Assembly (NCBI GenBank): GCA_964019415.1 | Contig: OZ025870.1 | Span: 12,434,299-12,498,298 of the forward strand | Source: Ianthella basta | Lineage: Eukaryota > Porifera > Demospongiae > Verongiida > Ianthellidae | Direction of reading: 5' to 3' | Length of the DNA stretch: 64,000 nt | Part shown: in pieces, positions 1 to 12,365 of the stretch | Numbering within the stretch: the first letter of the stretch is position 1 | How the letters are laid out: every line of letters starts with the position of its first letter | The notes under the pieces: model-generated | The model's database searches: none | What the model saw: only the letters and a program-made list of their open reading frames with translations | Told to the model about the DNA's origin: nothing | Program-made: the position numbers and the translations under genes

Positions 1-471
1 GACATCCTCAGTACTGTCTTTGATGATCACCTTCCTGTTTCTTTCTTCAGGTGCAGTCCCATTGCTCTGAAGAGGCAAGGCATGCAAGGCAAGAGATGAA
101 GTGTAGTATACTGTAGGTTTTCATCAGTCATTACAGTAACAGTGCAATATTTTAACCAATTGCATGGCTAATTGCAAGTGCTAAAGTGCAAGCTAACTTA
201 CAAGGGACTCTGTGAAATTAGGACACTTCTTTATAATGAGGGCATGCACATCTACTGTCCTAGGTACATAAATGGATGTGTACAAAACTACCTAAAAATA
301 AGGACACCTCTCTAATGAGGAACGTGTTTGTCTACTGTCCCTGCTACATGCGTAGAGATTCGCCCACCTTCCATCCTTCTATCACTCATGCACATGCACA
401 AACACACATACAGATACATGTGCTCACATACACACACACGCACATATAAGCACACTCACACATGCACATAT

Positions 472-514
<43 letters not shown>

Positions 515-3500
515 ACACACACACACGCACACACACACACACACACACACCTCATACGAGGCCAGCTTATCTTCCAACTCGTGTACTTTCTGATGAAGTC
601 TGACAACTTCCTCAGCTGAGCCAATATTGCTGGTGGGCATCGCAGATGGCTTGCTCACATTGTAGAAGTTGGTTATAATCTCACTCTCATCAGTGTTCCT
701 TGCCTTATACAAGCCAATCATCTGAAAGGCAAAGTGGAATGAGTGGATATCATAACATTTATACCCTACACATCAAAAATATGCAGTAAACGTATTATAT
801 TATATTTACCACATCTCAACGTGCAGTTTTGCAAAAGTCAATCAAACATGAAATAAGTCCCTGCACCTAACACCGTCTCTGCCACTAGAATACATTTGTA
901 GCACATCAAGCTCTTCCCAACTGACCTTGGGTAGGAACACCAGAGCCAGCACAGTGGTCACCCCCAGCATTAGGATCCCACTGAGTACTCCGTAGTGGAT
1001 GTCTACCATCTCCCTCAGCCAGATGGCCACAGGGACAATAGCAATGCAGGTCATGATGGACACATACACAGAGGCTGCGATGTACTGAGAGTCAGCAAGA
1101 GCCTTCACTTTAACCTTGCGGGTCTCAAAGGCGAGGTAGAGTCCCACCCAGAGATACACACTCTTGTACAGCACAAGGACAATGACCGTGACATAGTCCA
1201 ACATTGCCGAGCAAATGTCAATGACACTACTCGACATTGGCTAAAGGGTATACAAAGAACAATATGGCATTGAATAATACATATTACAGCTGTTCAAGCA
1301 ACCAGATAATATTAATGGTGGATATAATTATGCTAAAAGCAGCCCGGCTCTGAGAAGGTGATCAAGAAATAATTATTAAGTTCTACAATTATTACATCAA
1401 TTTAAGCACTATATGGAGACAAGAGAGCATGAAAGCACAGAACGTACATAATCACTATGGAGACAAGAGAGCATGAAAGTACAGAACATACATTATACAC
1501 AAACTTTGTTGGCTAATTGACTTACCAATTTGGTGCGAAATGCCAACAGCCGGATTTGGGGTACACCAGTGAAGATAGTGAGGAAGACTAGGTCAATCAA
1601 CAGGAACACTCCAATTGCCAAGATGAGTATCCAGTCCTTTGGAGGCTTCTGGCTTATCTTGCTCACAACAATGTGGTTGAAGATGTAGTGAATTCTCCAG
1701 GTCCGGACCAAAATCCCTCCAAAAATAAGTGTAAACCCTAGGCATCCCAGCCATAATTCAATCTGAGAAGCAGTTTGGGTACAGTACACAAGTTAACATC
1801 AACAGGGCAATGTATAGTCACATGACATCACATGACTCACATTGCAAACAATTGACTTTCCCACAGCTGCTGTTGGGGCCCCTGTTACTATGACAACAGC
1901 ATACAACAAAATGGCTCCCATTGGCATTGAGTAACTGAGATTTGGACTTGTTAATTTTATGAACCTGAGAAATGATGCAGCATGTTTGGAATACAAAGAT
2001 GTATACATCAAATTTCATTCAGCTTCGTGATTAATATTCAAGTGGTATAAAGGAGAGAAGTATAAAATAGGCAAATGCCTACAGTGGAACAACTGTGTGT
2101 AGTTACATGTCCCAAATACGTAGAATTGCATGCAAAATGTAACCTCTGAAATAACATAAATATGGACAACTCTCTTATGAGGAGCCTATCGCAGTGCCCG
2201 TACTGACCCAGGTATATGCATACAGTAGAACTACATACAAAATCTCTGAAGTATAAGGGGTCACCTAGCTCTCTATAGGGTACAATTACGTCTCAATTGT
2301 GTACAATGATGTTTCACTGTAAATTGATGTACCTTTTATTTCTGAACACAAAGTTGAAGACAATGCAGAAGGCCGAGAAAAGAATACCCACACCAGCCAA
2401 TATTGTCATGACAGCAAACAAAGCAGTGTGAACAGTTTGGAATGCATCCCGAGGAATTCCTCCTGAGGTAGCAAGAAGAGAAGAAACACAGAATATGGTT
2501 ATGTATGAGAAAAGAAAAGATATAAATCAATGAAATAAATTTTGTAATAGTGTTCAATAATCACATACACATGCAAAGCACAACACAAAAAAAACAATAA
2601 ACACTGTTTAATTACAAGAATGACAAGTCATTGAACATGTACATGCAATAGTCTTTAAATCTGCAAATTTCATTTTTCACTACAAATTGCAAATAATATA
2701 ATCACCGCAAACCTTTCCGGCTATATGGTAACTCAGTACACTCAAAACAACTGTACTGTGCATACATTTTACTTTAGTACGATATACAGTTGATTTTACA
2801 GTTAGATAGGATCCTTGCATGCTAACAGTGTAATGGCAAAGAAAACACCAAATCTAATGTCATAATTATTGTTTTTCACTGTATGTATACATACCTGGGA
2901 AAATTGTTGCTTCTGACTCGCCCTCAACAAAGACAAACTCCCGTTCTGATATCCTTGCCTCCCCAATCGTAACTTGACCCCATTTTCCACTGGTCTCATT
3001 GCGGCGATATCTTCTGATTTCTGCAATATTTGCTGCTCTATCCTGGACTTCATTAAACTGGAATTGTCCCTAATTAATGAAGGATAACACAATCTCAGTC
3101 ACATGCAGTGCCAGCTGAATACATAAGGCATAATAATAATTATATAATTAAAAGTATTAATGCATGGTACAAAACATAGTAGTACTGTGAATAATATACT
3201 TTGCATCATTGTTATATGAAACAGATAAATTTGCATACATAGCTAGACTCACACATGTTAGCATGCATTGCCCCAAGTAGCATGAACAGTGTCACTCATA
3301 AACTCACAGAGAGGCCAGAAAAGGTTAAATTGATCAAGTGCTTCCCTAGAATGTCATTGAATTTCTTTGACATATTGCCTTTCTCAAACGTGAAGTTCTC
3401 CAAGCTCAGGCCAGCTGCAGTCAGCTCAGGGATAGATGAGTTCAATGTCAAGGCAGCAGCATACACAGCATCAAAGGTTGATGCGGAAAAAGTTGACTCT

Positions 3501-4109
3501 GTGAGATTCTCATACTCTGGTCTCATCTCTAGTCTCTTACGGTACTCTTCAAGGAAGGTGTTAGTAGACTAAAGGGTTAAAGTGCAAGACGGACACTGGC
3601 ATAAAGGGAGGAGATACAGGAATCCAAAAGGTTAATTATGCAGATATTCAAATCTGGCATTGTTTTCCTGACTAAAACAAACCAGCAGCAATGCCATGGA
3701 GTCAGTTATGCAAAAATGCAAGGATCTTCAGTTCAATAGATGAAAATCTGACAATTTCTTAACCAACCGAAGTTTGCAAGGCATAAAATGTAATATTGCT
3801 AAGTTCACTTACCAGGCCATAGATGCTTCTGGCATCTCTGTCATCTGCATAGTAGTTCAAGTCTACTGTAATGACATTGGGCAGTATGTGGGTCTCAAAC
3901 ACCTCAACAGTGCAAGAGGGTGAATTCCTTATCCAGAAATTGTCTGGGTACCAACCAACGATGATGAACTGGTAGTTGGGGTAGTAGAAGCCACGCCTGT
4001 AAGCCTTGTGGAAGAAGGAGAGAGAGAGAGAAGTAAGGGAACATACGATATTATAGTATGTGCTAGCTATTTACTCTCAGAAACAATAGTACTGAACATA
4101 CACTATCGC

Positions 4110-4195
<86 letters not shown>

Positions 4196-7100
4196 ACACA
4201 CACACACATACGCATGCACGCACGCACGCACGCACGCACACACACATGCACATGCACACATTCCATAGTCCACATACCTCACAGAGTATCTCTGTCGCTT
4301 CTGGATCAAATGCATTCACAACAATAACTCGTGGCACTTCAGTCTAATAAAGTGTACATTTAAAAATGATAAGGAACATAGACTCAAATACACAAAATAT
4401 ATATACACCATTATAAGTATTGGAAATTGATTGATCTTACTCAACATTGATTTGAACAATCAAATTCCATATGCCCATTATTTGTTGGGTCACTATTTAA
4501 ACTGAGCAATGCCATCATTTTTCTATAATACAGATGGTCAACAGTTTAGAAATGTTGATCTCTGTTTACTCAGTGCAGAGGCACAAACAACACAGTACTA
4601 TGTGGGCCATACAGATACTCGGTATATCAAGTGGAAGATGATTTGCACCTTCAGTGGCTGCTGGGGACAGCTCTGACTAGATTGTCTAATTATAGTAATG
4701 TACATGCCATCCACCTGATCAGATTACCACTACGCACAAGTGCATGTGTGTGCTTTAATTGTATGCATGTGTACGCATGCATATACATACACTATAGCTC
4801 TTTCATTAGCGTCACCATGGTACATAGACCATCTTAATCAACATTTCCGATAAGTCACTGATTAGTCAGTGCCCGGTGTGGGAGTTTCAAAGGAGGCTCT
4901 GAATAGAGCCCGCCCACATTGGTATATAAGGAGGGAATGGATCAGTGGCTGTTGGCGGTGACCAGTGACCCGGCTGCTAAAGGGTCGGCTAAAGATCTGG
5001 AGGTTGCCGGTGCTGGTCCGGTTCACTGCCATTTTTCCATTCCCCCCTCTTTCCTTACCATGTGTAGTTCTGAACGTTGTCTTTCATAGCTACATAGTAT
5101 ATATGCCCATATATACCGTCCTGCTGCTGCAGCACTTATAGTTTATAGCTAGTGTCTGAAAAGGCTGGAGGGCAAAATGGTAACCAGTGATCATGATCAC
5201 CTGTCATTATTATTCTTGCAGTGTTTGAATAAGGATAGAAGAGCCACAGGCAGCTGGTTTGCCTTTACTGGAGCTCATCAGTGTGGTGCATGAACTAGCT
5301 GGTATTGGACTGAAGTGGTAGAAACTGTTGTTGCTGGTCATCAATGTAATTTCAGTACCCCAGCCTCATTGAGACACTATGTATTATTAGTGTAGCAGGA
5401 CAGTTGGCTTTTATACACCCAGTGCATATTATATATTAACTTCTATTAATCATTGCTCACTACAACCAATCCCCCTCTTCAGAAGTAGAGATATAGTGAA
5501 TTCTTAGACAGCTGTACGTATAGATAGGCACCACAGTTCAGAGCAACTTACCCAGAAAGTATCCAGCCCCTCCACTGGGATGCCTGTTGGAAAGATGTAA
5601 GAGCGCACTGTGGGAATATTCAGCTCCTCTGTGAAGAACGTCACAATGTCAGTAGCATTCTAACAGTACAAACAAGCAATGCTGACATTTAATACTCACA
5701 TGCAAACACTACTAGGATATAGTACATGCATACAGTACAGGAGCAGTTGTTCCATATTGGGAATTACAAAACAGGCCAGCTGGGTAATTATACAATTTTT
5801 AGCAACATTACTGTAAAAGTACCAATAGTCAATTTCTTCACACAATAACAAATAATGCCTATCAAGTTATATTTACCATTGCTGTGGATACCAAAATAAT
5901 TATAAACCCTGCAATTTCACATACTTAATGGCATTTTCAGAGTCAAGAGATATATTCAATAAGACTGTAAGCTAGCCCAATGTGATTGTATTTTTAATTC
6001 CCTTTGGCTAGTGGCCTTTAAAATTGCAAACACCCATAATCACATGACATTTTCATATGGTCTGACTAATAGTGTATCATATTTGGTTCACTCACAAAGG
6101 AGAAGCTGTGTTCATTCTGAGCAATGTATGCCACTTCGGTCCACTCAAAATGGTCAATGAGGATTCCTTCGCCAAACTGGATAAGTGGTTCAGGAGGAAC
6201 TGCTCGATAGAAGTTGGGGTACCTCTTTTTGTCACTGAATACAGGAGAACCTGCAACATATGCCATCTGTGGAGAACAGGGGATATGGATGCAGAGGGAG
6301 GGTGAAAAAGAGAAAACGAGGCATGGCATTTTCTTCAACCCATTGTATAATCAAAATATTCCACAAATCCTTTACTCATGCATCCCTGAATTTTTTCCTT
6401 CCCACTTTTACCGGCTCCTCTTCCAAGTTGAACACTGTACCTCCCACAATTCTTCCCTCCCTCCCTCCCTGAAAAGCCATTACTCAAATTCCCCGAGACC
6501 ATGACCATGCATTGGACATACACATATGTGTGGGACATCTTCTCCATTTCATCTCACTTTCAGTGTGCATCCCATGCACATTCTTCACCCGTTCCTCACC
6601 CCCTACACTTAATTCCTCGTACCTGTGCACTTTCACCTCCCATCCCGTCTTCTTCCACACACTTTGAACATTCTAGCTGTTTCCCATAATTATATTCTTC
6701 ACTCCCTACACCCCATCACTAGTTCAACTTCCCCAAGATCTCTATACCCTTCCCTATACCTCTGCCACATTCCCTCCATTCCTTCACCTCCCATCTCCCT
6801 CCCTCCCTTATACTTCACCATTAAGGTGTTGAAGTTCCGTGACGCATCTGCTGGTGGTCCTGTAGCAATTGAGCAGCCGCACCCAAAGAATAAAGGACTG
6901 GGCTGTACAGTAGAGGTCCAGTGGTCAAAATAGCCATCTAAGGAAACAACATCGTTGCACTGCAAAGGTGTGAGAAATGCAACATTTTTGAACGCAATTT
7001 AGCAGCTGCCCAAACCTTTAATCATTGCAACTTTATTTCTTGTACAGAATATACACAAATTGCACTTGTTTCACATTACACAAAATGTAGAAGAATACAT

Positions 7101-10100
7101 TTACCTGCATGAGGAAATAAGTTCTGTTTGCATTTGTGTGCCACCTGGCAGAGATGAATGTGTACGTGCATATAAACCTTGTCGTCAATTAAATTGATGT
7201 TCAGGAAGTAACCAGGTAAGATGGTGCTGTCATTATTGATGTACTCCACTGCAAGGTGTGCCGCTGGGATTGTACCTGCAGAGTATGAAAAGGCAATACA
7301 CATCACTGCTTAACGGACAGTGCCTTCACTTGACATATGTGGTTATACAGCGAATAACTTTAAGACTTTGTTGAAATATGGTATTTCAGATAATATATTG
7401 TATTGTAGTCTTTAAACAGACAGGTTCTCTAATTATAGGTGGGGGTGGTTCCACATCTCTATGTAACTGGGACAGTGTAGGCACTGCTCTCATTAGAGAG
7501 GTGTCCACAATGTGACATGTTGGCATTAATTTTCTAAAGTAGAGGTGAGGATCCAAATTACATGAACTCAAGTGTGAAGGGAATTGGAAATGCATAATAG
7601 TAAGAATTAATGTAATCAATTGCATAATGTGTACACGATGACTTCAACTACATGCAGACTACAAAGTGCTGATATAAATAGCTGGTGGTGCGATCAGATA
7701 TCCAGTCAATGCAGATCGAGAGGACATTGTGACCAGTTACAGCTACAATACACCTTCCCCTCTGTCATTCCACTGGCCCATTAGCTCAAGCTATTCATAA
7801 GTGGCAGTGCATGTACAGCTGATATCAGAATGGTTATATAGCCATAAGGTATATGGCAAATGGCGTGATGTCATGCCAATTGGCAATGCTTGACAATAGG
7901 CATGATGTAACAGCAAGCAGTAAGTTGGTCTTCATTCTGAAATGGACTGTACACTCAAAACTATACTTCAAAGTTACTTCTATTTCAATTTCTCTTCCGA
8001 GTCACCTACAATTCAAATTGGACTCCTTCCTTGATTCACTGCAGGTCATTCATAAATCAGTGACACTTCACGTATAGTCATATGATCTCAAAATGGTAAG
8101 AAGCCATAATCATGAAGCTATAGTAGAAGCCACCAGGCGCTTCACCTCCACTCACAGCTCAGCATTATATGCTTAATCACGTTTAGCCATTGGTTGAACT
8201 TCCTCAGACTGCATGTGTACGTACTCGAGTGCAAGCTCGCACACATCCTTCCATCAGTGTACACTCTGCTATTGGTCAGACCACCTCACAATCAAGGCCT
8301 GCACTGCCAGTCATTAGTGACATGCCTGGCTGTCTCAGGTGCATTAAGGATTGACATGCATTGCTGCCCTTCCTTTGACTAATTATACCAGATAATTACA
8401 TAAGGTGGCTACTAACTCGCACTAAATTAACCTGACTGTGTATGCAAACTTCTTGTATGGAGTGTGTAGAGCACATGATTTGGTGGGTGAGGTGGAATGA
8501 GGATGCTGTTCCACACTATTGAGAGCTGTATAGGTCTTTGGCAAGTTCATGATCATCATCACCATAATGAACAAGGAGATCATGAACCTGGTCAGCCAGC
8601 TATTATAGTATGCATACTCTGCATATCACTACATTCCAGCAGAAGCCTCTTTTTCCTGATATGGCCCCAAGAGACATTTGTGGTATGGTAAAGGAATAAT
8701 CAAATTACAACTCCTGGGGTGACATTCATAACAACTGCAGCAAGTATATACAATATTGGCATAATGAGACCTTCGGACGGTAGATGAAAGGGTAGCTATT
8801 GTCTTATTATAATAAACGTAATGCCCATTTTCGCTGTTTCGTCGTTTCGTTCGATATTCCCCTTCAATTCTGGACGAAACGTCACGAAACTTGATAGGAT
8901 TACGAAGAGGCGCGCTGTGAGTACCTCGCCGTCCCGTCCGAGTTCTTGCCACTTTTACGGTCACCGCCATATCTAAGAGATAGGGAAAAGATCGTGTTTG
9001 GTTGTGCACGAACTCCTCCTTCAATTTTTCACCAATCTTCGCCAAACTTGGAAGAGTATATCACGGAAATACGGGGGGGTGATCTAAGGTGGTTAGTGCC
9101 TTCGCCGCTAGACTCCTTTTAACGAAATGGATTAACATAAATAAATTCTGTACGTAGGGAGTTTTACGGAACGAGTCTACGGACTGGTCCCAATTAAATG
9201 GACGGTTCTGATTGGTTAAACGCTCGAATTTCAAACGATATGCTGGGAACCCACCCGAAGGGCGGGCATTCAGCTAGTACATACAAACAGGATTTCCGGC
9301 CATGTAGCTATCTAGCTATATATGTGACCTATTCATACACTGCCCCCTTGATCCTAACAGTATAATATAACAACACAACACACTGCGTATATAGACTGAA
9401 GCTGGTCCTATAGGACCACAGTACAGAGCGAACCAAATGGAATGAGCATAGAAGTCATTAGATCAACACATTCACAAATGATGCAATATCGTCGACCAAT
9501 AACATTGCTCACTGCAAGCAGTCACCCAGAGGGCACTGTATATTATTGATGATCTGAAGGCTGTCGCAGGTGATCAGAGAAAGCTTGATGCAGTGTATAG
9601 CGAGCTAGTCAAAGGAATGAAGACGAGGTTGAAAGAGGTGAACAACACCAGACGGGAGAAAGGTCAACCATGGTTCACTAAACAACTTGCAGGGTTGAGG
9701 AAGGTCATGCATCAATGTGAGAAAAAGTGGTTGAGAAGTGTTAGTGACGAAGACCGTAGGACCTTCAGGAGAGAGTATATCTGGTCAAGACAGTCCTACT
9801 CAAGGGCAGTGAAGCGGGCGAAGAGATCGTTTCAAACACAGAAGCGCCGTCAGCTTGAAGCGGAGTTGGGAAGCCCAAAGAAGTTTTGGAGGTCCATAAA
9901 GCAGCTGAACATTAGCCAGACTAAGAAAAAGTGTAACTTGACGGAGGTTCTTGATCCGGAAGGGAACATAAGGTGTAATGAAGAAGCAATGGACGTGTGG
10001 TGCAAGTCTGCTGGGAGTATGGTCTTGTTCCATCTACATGGAAGGAGAGCTTAGTGGTTCCAGTACCTAAGAAGCAGTCTAAGGGGGCGTGTGACGTGAA

Positions 10101-12365
10101 CAACTTCCGTGGAGTCTCACTGACTTCTACTGTGAGTAAGGTCCTATGTATGGTTTTGAACAATCGTCTGTCAAGTGTAGCCGAAGAGGAAGGTCTGATT
10201 GCAGAGGAGCAAGGAGGTTTCAGGAAGCGGAGGGGGTGCAGGGACCAGGTGTTGACGTTGGTGCTGTTGGGACAGATGGAAATGGTGAAGAAGGCAAATG
10301 GGATGATGGTTGCATTCATAGATTTCTCTAAGGCATATGACAAAGTGGACAGGAGGAAATTGTGGAGGTGCCTTGAGGGGTTGGGGATAAATGGCAAGTT
10401 CTTGCATTTCTTGAAGGCCCTTTATGAGGGAACCACCTGCCGTGTCAAAGTGGGAGGTGAACAGAGTGAGGAGTTTCAGGTCAATGCTGGTCTTCGCCAG
10501 GGCTGTGTCCTCTCTCCCTTGCTATTCTCCCTTTACATTAATGGTGTAGTGTCCAGACTGAGGGAGGATAGCTGTGGTGTGGAGTGTGGTGGCGACACCA
10601 TACCAGGTCTCCTCTTTGCAGATGACACCACCCTGGTTGCCTCAGACGAAGAGGGATTAAGAAAAAGTCTAGATGTACTTGTGCAGTGGTGTGAGGATTG
10701 GGGGATCAGGATTAACGTTGCCAAGTGTGGTATCATGCACATCAGAAAGAAGAAAGTGAGGAGAAATGAGATAGGATACATGATTGACGGTGAGGAGATT
10801 CCAATGGTGAGCTGCTACAAGTACTTGGGGTGTGTGATGGATGAGCACTTGGACCTTAAGGAGATGATACAAGATAAAGTAGTGGCAGGAAAGAAGGCCT
10901 TGGGGGCTTGGCTTCAGCGGTGCAGAGTAGAAGTTGGAGATATAGGCATTGGGACGTTCAAGAAGCTGATGAGTTCGCTGGTGGAGTCCTCAATGCTATA
11001 TGGAGCTGAGATTTGGGGGTGCTCTCGGAACTTAGAAGCAGTGGACCAGATACAACTGAGGGCATGTCGGATGTTCTTCGGTGTTGGAACCCTGCACCCT
11101 AGAGTGTCACTGTTATTAGAAATGGGGGATCTGCCAATGGTGTGGTTGGCAAGAATGCGATGCACCCTCTTTTGGTTCAAAGTGCTGGCAAGCAAAGTGT
11201 ATGAGGGGAGAATACTGAGGAGAGTGGCAGTGGAGGCAGTAAAATATGGCAAGGGCAGTTGGATGCAGAAGATGCTGAGTTGTTGTAGGGAATTTGGTTG
11301 GCAGGAGGTGGGTGCTGAGCAGGTACAGAACATGTCAGAGGCGGAGTTGAAAGGAATGCTGGAGAGTGTTGCATGGAGGAGAGTGAAGGCAGAATGGAGC
11401 AAGGATTTGGAGATGAAACCGAAGTTGTCGATGCTGAGGAGGATTGTCGAGTGTGGTGAGGAGTCTTCTTGTGCAGATGTGAAGGCAAAGAGGGAGAGGA
11501 GGGTTTTGCTGAAGCTAAGGGGAGGCACAGCGGCTTTTCAGGTGGAGACAGGCAGGTGGCAGGGAGTGAAGAGAGAGGATAGGCTGTGCAAGGAGTGTAC
11601 CAGTAATGAAGTGGAAGATGTGACGCATTGGCTTCTGAGATGTCCAGCGTGGAACAGCCTTCGACAGCCATTGTTGCCTGAAGTCCGATCACACACAGAA
11701 GACGCAGAAGGCACAGCTCACCTATTGTCCCTTGCTTGTAGAAACTATAACATTTTGTCCACTATTATGTCAATGTGGTATGCTCGGTTTGGCAAGTTTT
11801 AATTGAGACTCTATGTGTTGTTCTCATCTCTTGCCCACTCCTGATGTAGTCACAATGGTACAACACTTTTTCCTGTTAGCTATGGCACATGTCCTGATTA
11901 ACTCATCAACTGACTATTTACATGATGTTTCTTATGTTTGTGTGTGCTACATTGGACCACAGTGAGTCCTAGTGCCACCATGTGGCATGGTGCACGTTAA
12001 TAATTGAATTGAATTGAATTGAATTGAATATAGAAACGTTTTATGTGTCGGCTTATAGTTCTAGTAACCCACACAGCCTCTATGGTGCCACATTCCGTCG
12101 GTGACCGGCTTAGACAGGTTCCTTGCTGCATGAAACTACCGTGGCAGTGGCTGCGCTATATATATATGCGCGCACGCATAATTCTTTATAATAAGGAGTA
12201 CTTCTCTTACAACGCACCTGAGCTGACGAATCCTCCAGAACCAGCGTAGAGAAAGCCGAGGTTGAGGACCACCCGTCCGTCCTTCATTTCCACCGCCTGG
12301 CCAGTCCAGAACAGCTCGCCCAAGAGAAGGAGAATGCAACACGACAAAACAGTAGACAATGACAT
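1..12365 (-). CDS. GABA-B-like class C GPCR, copy A (15 exons; last exon cut by window edge)
   Basis: Exons, 5' to 3': 12365-12218, 7275-7178, 6959-6819, 6266-6096, 5659-5552, 4343-4278, 4004-3813, 3568-3308, 3069-2895, 2462-2333, 1964-1841, 1762-1526, 1240-926, 721-551, 66-1. All junctions are GT-AG and the frame stays open. Predicted about 807 aa. Residues 1-24 form a signal peptide (MSLSTVLSCC...). Residues 25-453 form a Venus-flytrap domain with GABA-B-family landmarks: GCGCSIATGP (exon 3), AGSPVFSDKKRYPNFYRAVP (exon 4), FIIVGWYPDNFW (exon 7) and TFDAVYAA (exon 8). Helix 1 is in exon 10, helix 2 in exon 11, helices 3-4 in exon 12 and helices 5-7 in exon 13, which ends in the typical FLPK. 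Exon 14 gives a coiled coil (LHQKVHELEDKLASYE). It is likely a plasma-membrane receptor coupling to G proteins; the ligand is unknown. Intron 1 (4.9 kb) holds a Helitron-like end and a LINE. The signal exon is short and was found by homology to copies B-D; the start follows their ATG. Confidence 0.9.
475..550. repeat. (CA)n microsatellite touching the exon 14 donor, copy A
   Basis: On the gene's strand this is (GT)n and begins with the donor GT of exon 14 (exon ends at 551). A looser CA-rich region extends to about 420. Confidence 0.95.
4109..4258. repeat. (CA)n microsatellite, intron 6 of copy A
   Basis: Long CA run with CGCA variants in a 273-bp intron that is more than half microsatellite. 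Confidence 0.95.
4850..5050. repeat. Cluster of nested hairpins with a TATA box in intron 5 of copy A
   Basis: From left to right: CACTGATTAGTCAGTG (4856-4871), a TGTGGG...CCCACA arm pair enclosing GGCTCTGAATAGAGCC (about 4878-4919), TATATAAG (4923-4930), then a long imperfect hairpin with outer arms AGGGAATGGA (about 4932) and TCCATTCCCC (5036) and inner arms around TGGCGGTGACC and GGTTCACTGCCA. A T5 run precedes the right arm. Not found in the other copies. It could be a foldback element or a small structured RNA gene. Confidence 0.5.
8802..9277 (+). mobile_element. Helitron-like 3' terminus, non-autonomous, in intron 1 of copy A
   Basis: A short hairpin CCCACCC-GAA-GGGCGGG (9250-9266, one mismatch) stands 7 bp before CTAG (9274-9277) and a T, the arrangement of Helitron 3' ends. 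The body is CpG-richer than the surrounding intron and absent from intron 1 of B-D. The 5' end is guessed at TCTTATTATAA (8802) but lacks the preceding A. No Rep/helicase sequence is visible. Confidence 0.4.
9545..12030 (+). mobile_element. Non-LTR retrotransposon (LINE), 5'-truncated, in intron 1 of copy A
   Basis: Carries a reverse transcriptase reading frame and ends in (GAATT)n at 12003-12030, a typical LINE tail of short repeats. The 5' end lacks the endonuclease: coding similarity starts near 9545 in the linker before the RT (PWFTKQLAGLRK, basic helices). Near 10000 the frame changes, and the usual first RT blocks are missing, which points to an internal deletion of roughly 80-90 codons. 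It lies antisense to the host gene, inside a 4.9-kb intron. It is probably of the CR1/L2/Jockey/I group; the clade is not settled. Confidence 0.88.
9997..11802 (+). CDS. LINE reverse transcriptase, C-terminal 601-aa open frame
   Basis: RNA-directed DNA polymerase of a non-LTR element. Visible blocks in order: PSTWKESLVVPVPKK, GFRKRRGCRDQ, the motif A aspartate in FIDFSKAYDKVD (D about 109), LRQGCVLSPLLFSLYINGV (motif B), the catalytic FADD (residues 207-210, nt 10615-10626), and a thumb region. Near the end comes a zinc knuckle-like CKECTSNEVEDVTHWLLRC (C-x2-C-x8-H-x4-C). The first Met is only the start of the open frame, since the upstream part (9593-10005) is in another frame. The element is internally deleted and so unlikely to be autonomous. 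Confidence 0.88.
   Translation: MVQVCWEYGLVPSTWKESLVVPVPKKQSKGACDVNNFRGVSLTSTVSKVLCMVLNNRLSSVAEEEGLIAEEQGGFRKRRGCRDQVLTLVLLGQMEMVKKANGMMVAFIDFSKAYDKVDRRKLWRCLEGLGINGKFLHFLKALYEGTTCRVKVGGEQSEEFQVNAGLRQGCVLSPLLFSLYINGVVSRLREDSCGVECGGDTIPGLLFADDTTLVASDEEGLRKSLDVLVQWCEDWGIRINVAKCGIMHIRKKKVRRNEIGYMIDGEEIPMVSCYKYLGCVMDEHLDLKEMIQDKVVAGKKALGAWLQRCRVEVGDIGIGTFKKLMSSLVESSMLYGAEIWGCSRNLEAVDQIQLRACRMFFGVGTLHPRVSLLLEMGDLPMVWLARMRCTLFWFKVLASKVYEGRILRRVAVEAVKYGKGSWMQKMLSCCREFGWQEVGAEQVQNMSEAELKGMLESVAWRRVKAEWSKDLEMKPKLSMLRRIVECGEESSCADVKAKRERRVLLKLRGGTAAFQVETGRWQGVKREDRLCKECTSNEVEDVTHWLLRCPAWNSLRQPLLPEVRSHTEDAEGTAHLLSLACRNYNILSTIMSMWYARFGKF

Noticed and set aside
328-603. His/Thr- or Cys/Val-rich open frames over CA tracts (also near 4008, 13726, 18873, 32828, 47382, 52857, 58678)
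   Set aside because: They are translations of (CA)n microsatellites in introns, with no conserved flanking protein sequence.
995-1273. Plus-strand frame repeated at all five exon 13 sites (MDVYHLPQPDGHRDNSNAGH...)
   Set aside because: It is the complement of the conserved receptor exon 13; its conservation follows from the sense strand.
4948-5030. tRNA-like fold (7-bp acceptor-like pairing GGCGGTG/CACTGCC)
   Set aside because: No proper T-loop, anticodon stem or internal promoter boxes; the pairing belongs to a larger foldback.
8629-9045. 138-aa minus-strand open frame
   Set aside because: Lies in the CpG-rich Helitron-like body, has no recognisable domain and ends in intron sequence.
9914-11692. 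Minus-strand open frames of 158-204 aa across the LINE
   Set aside because: Complement of the RT frame; Ser/Pro/Leu-rich and without homology.
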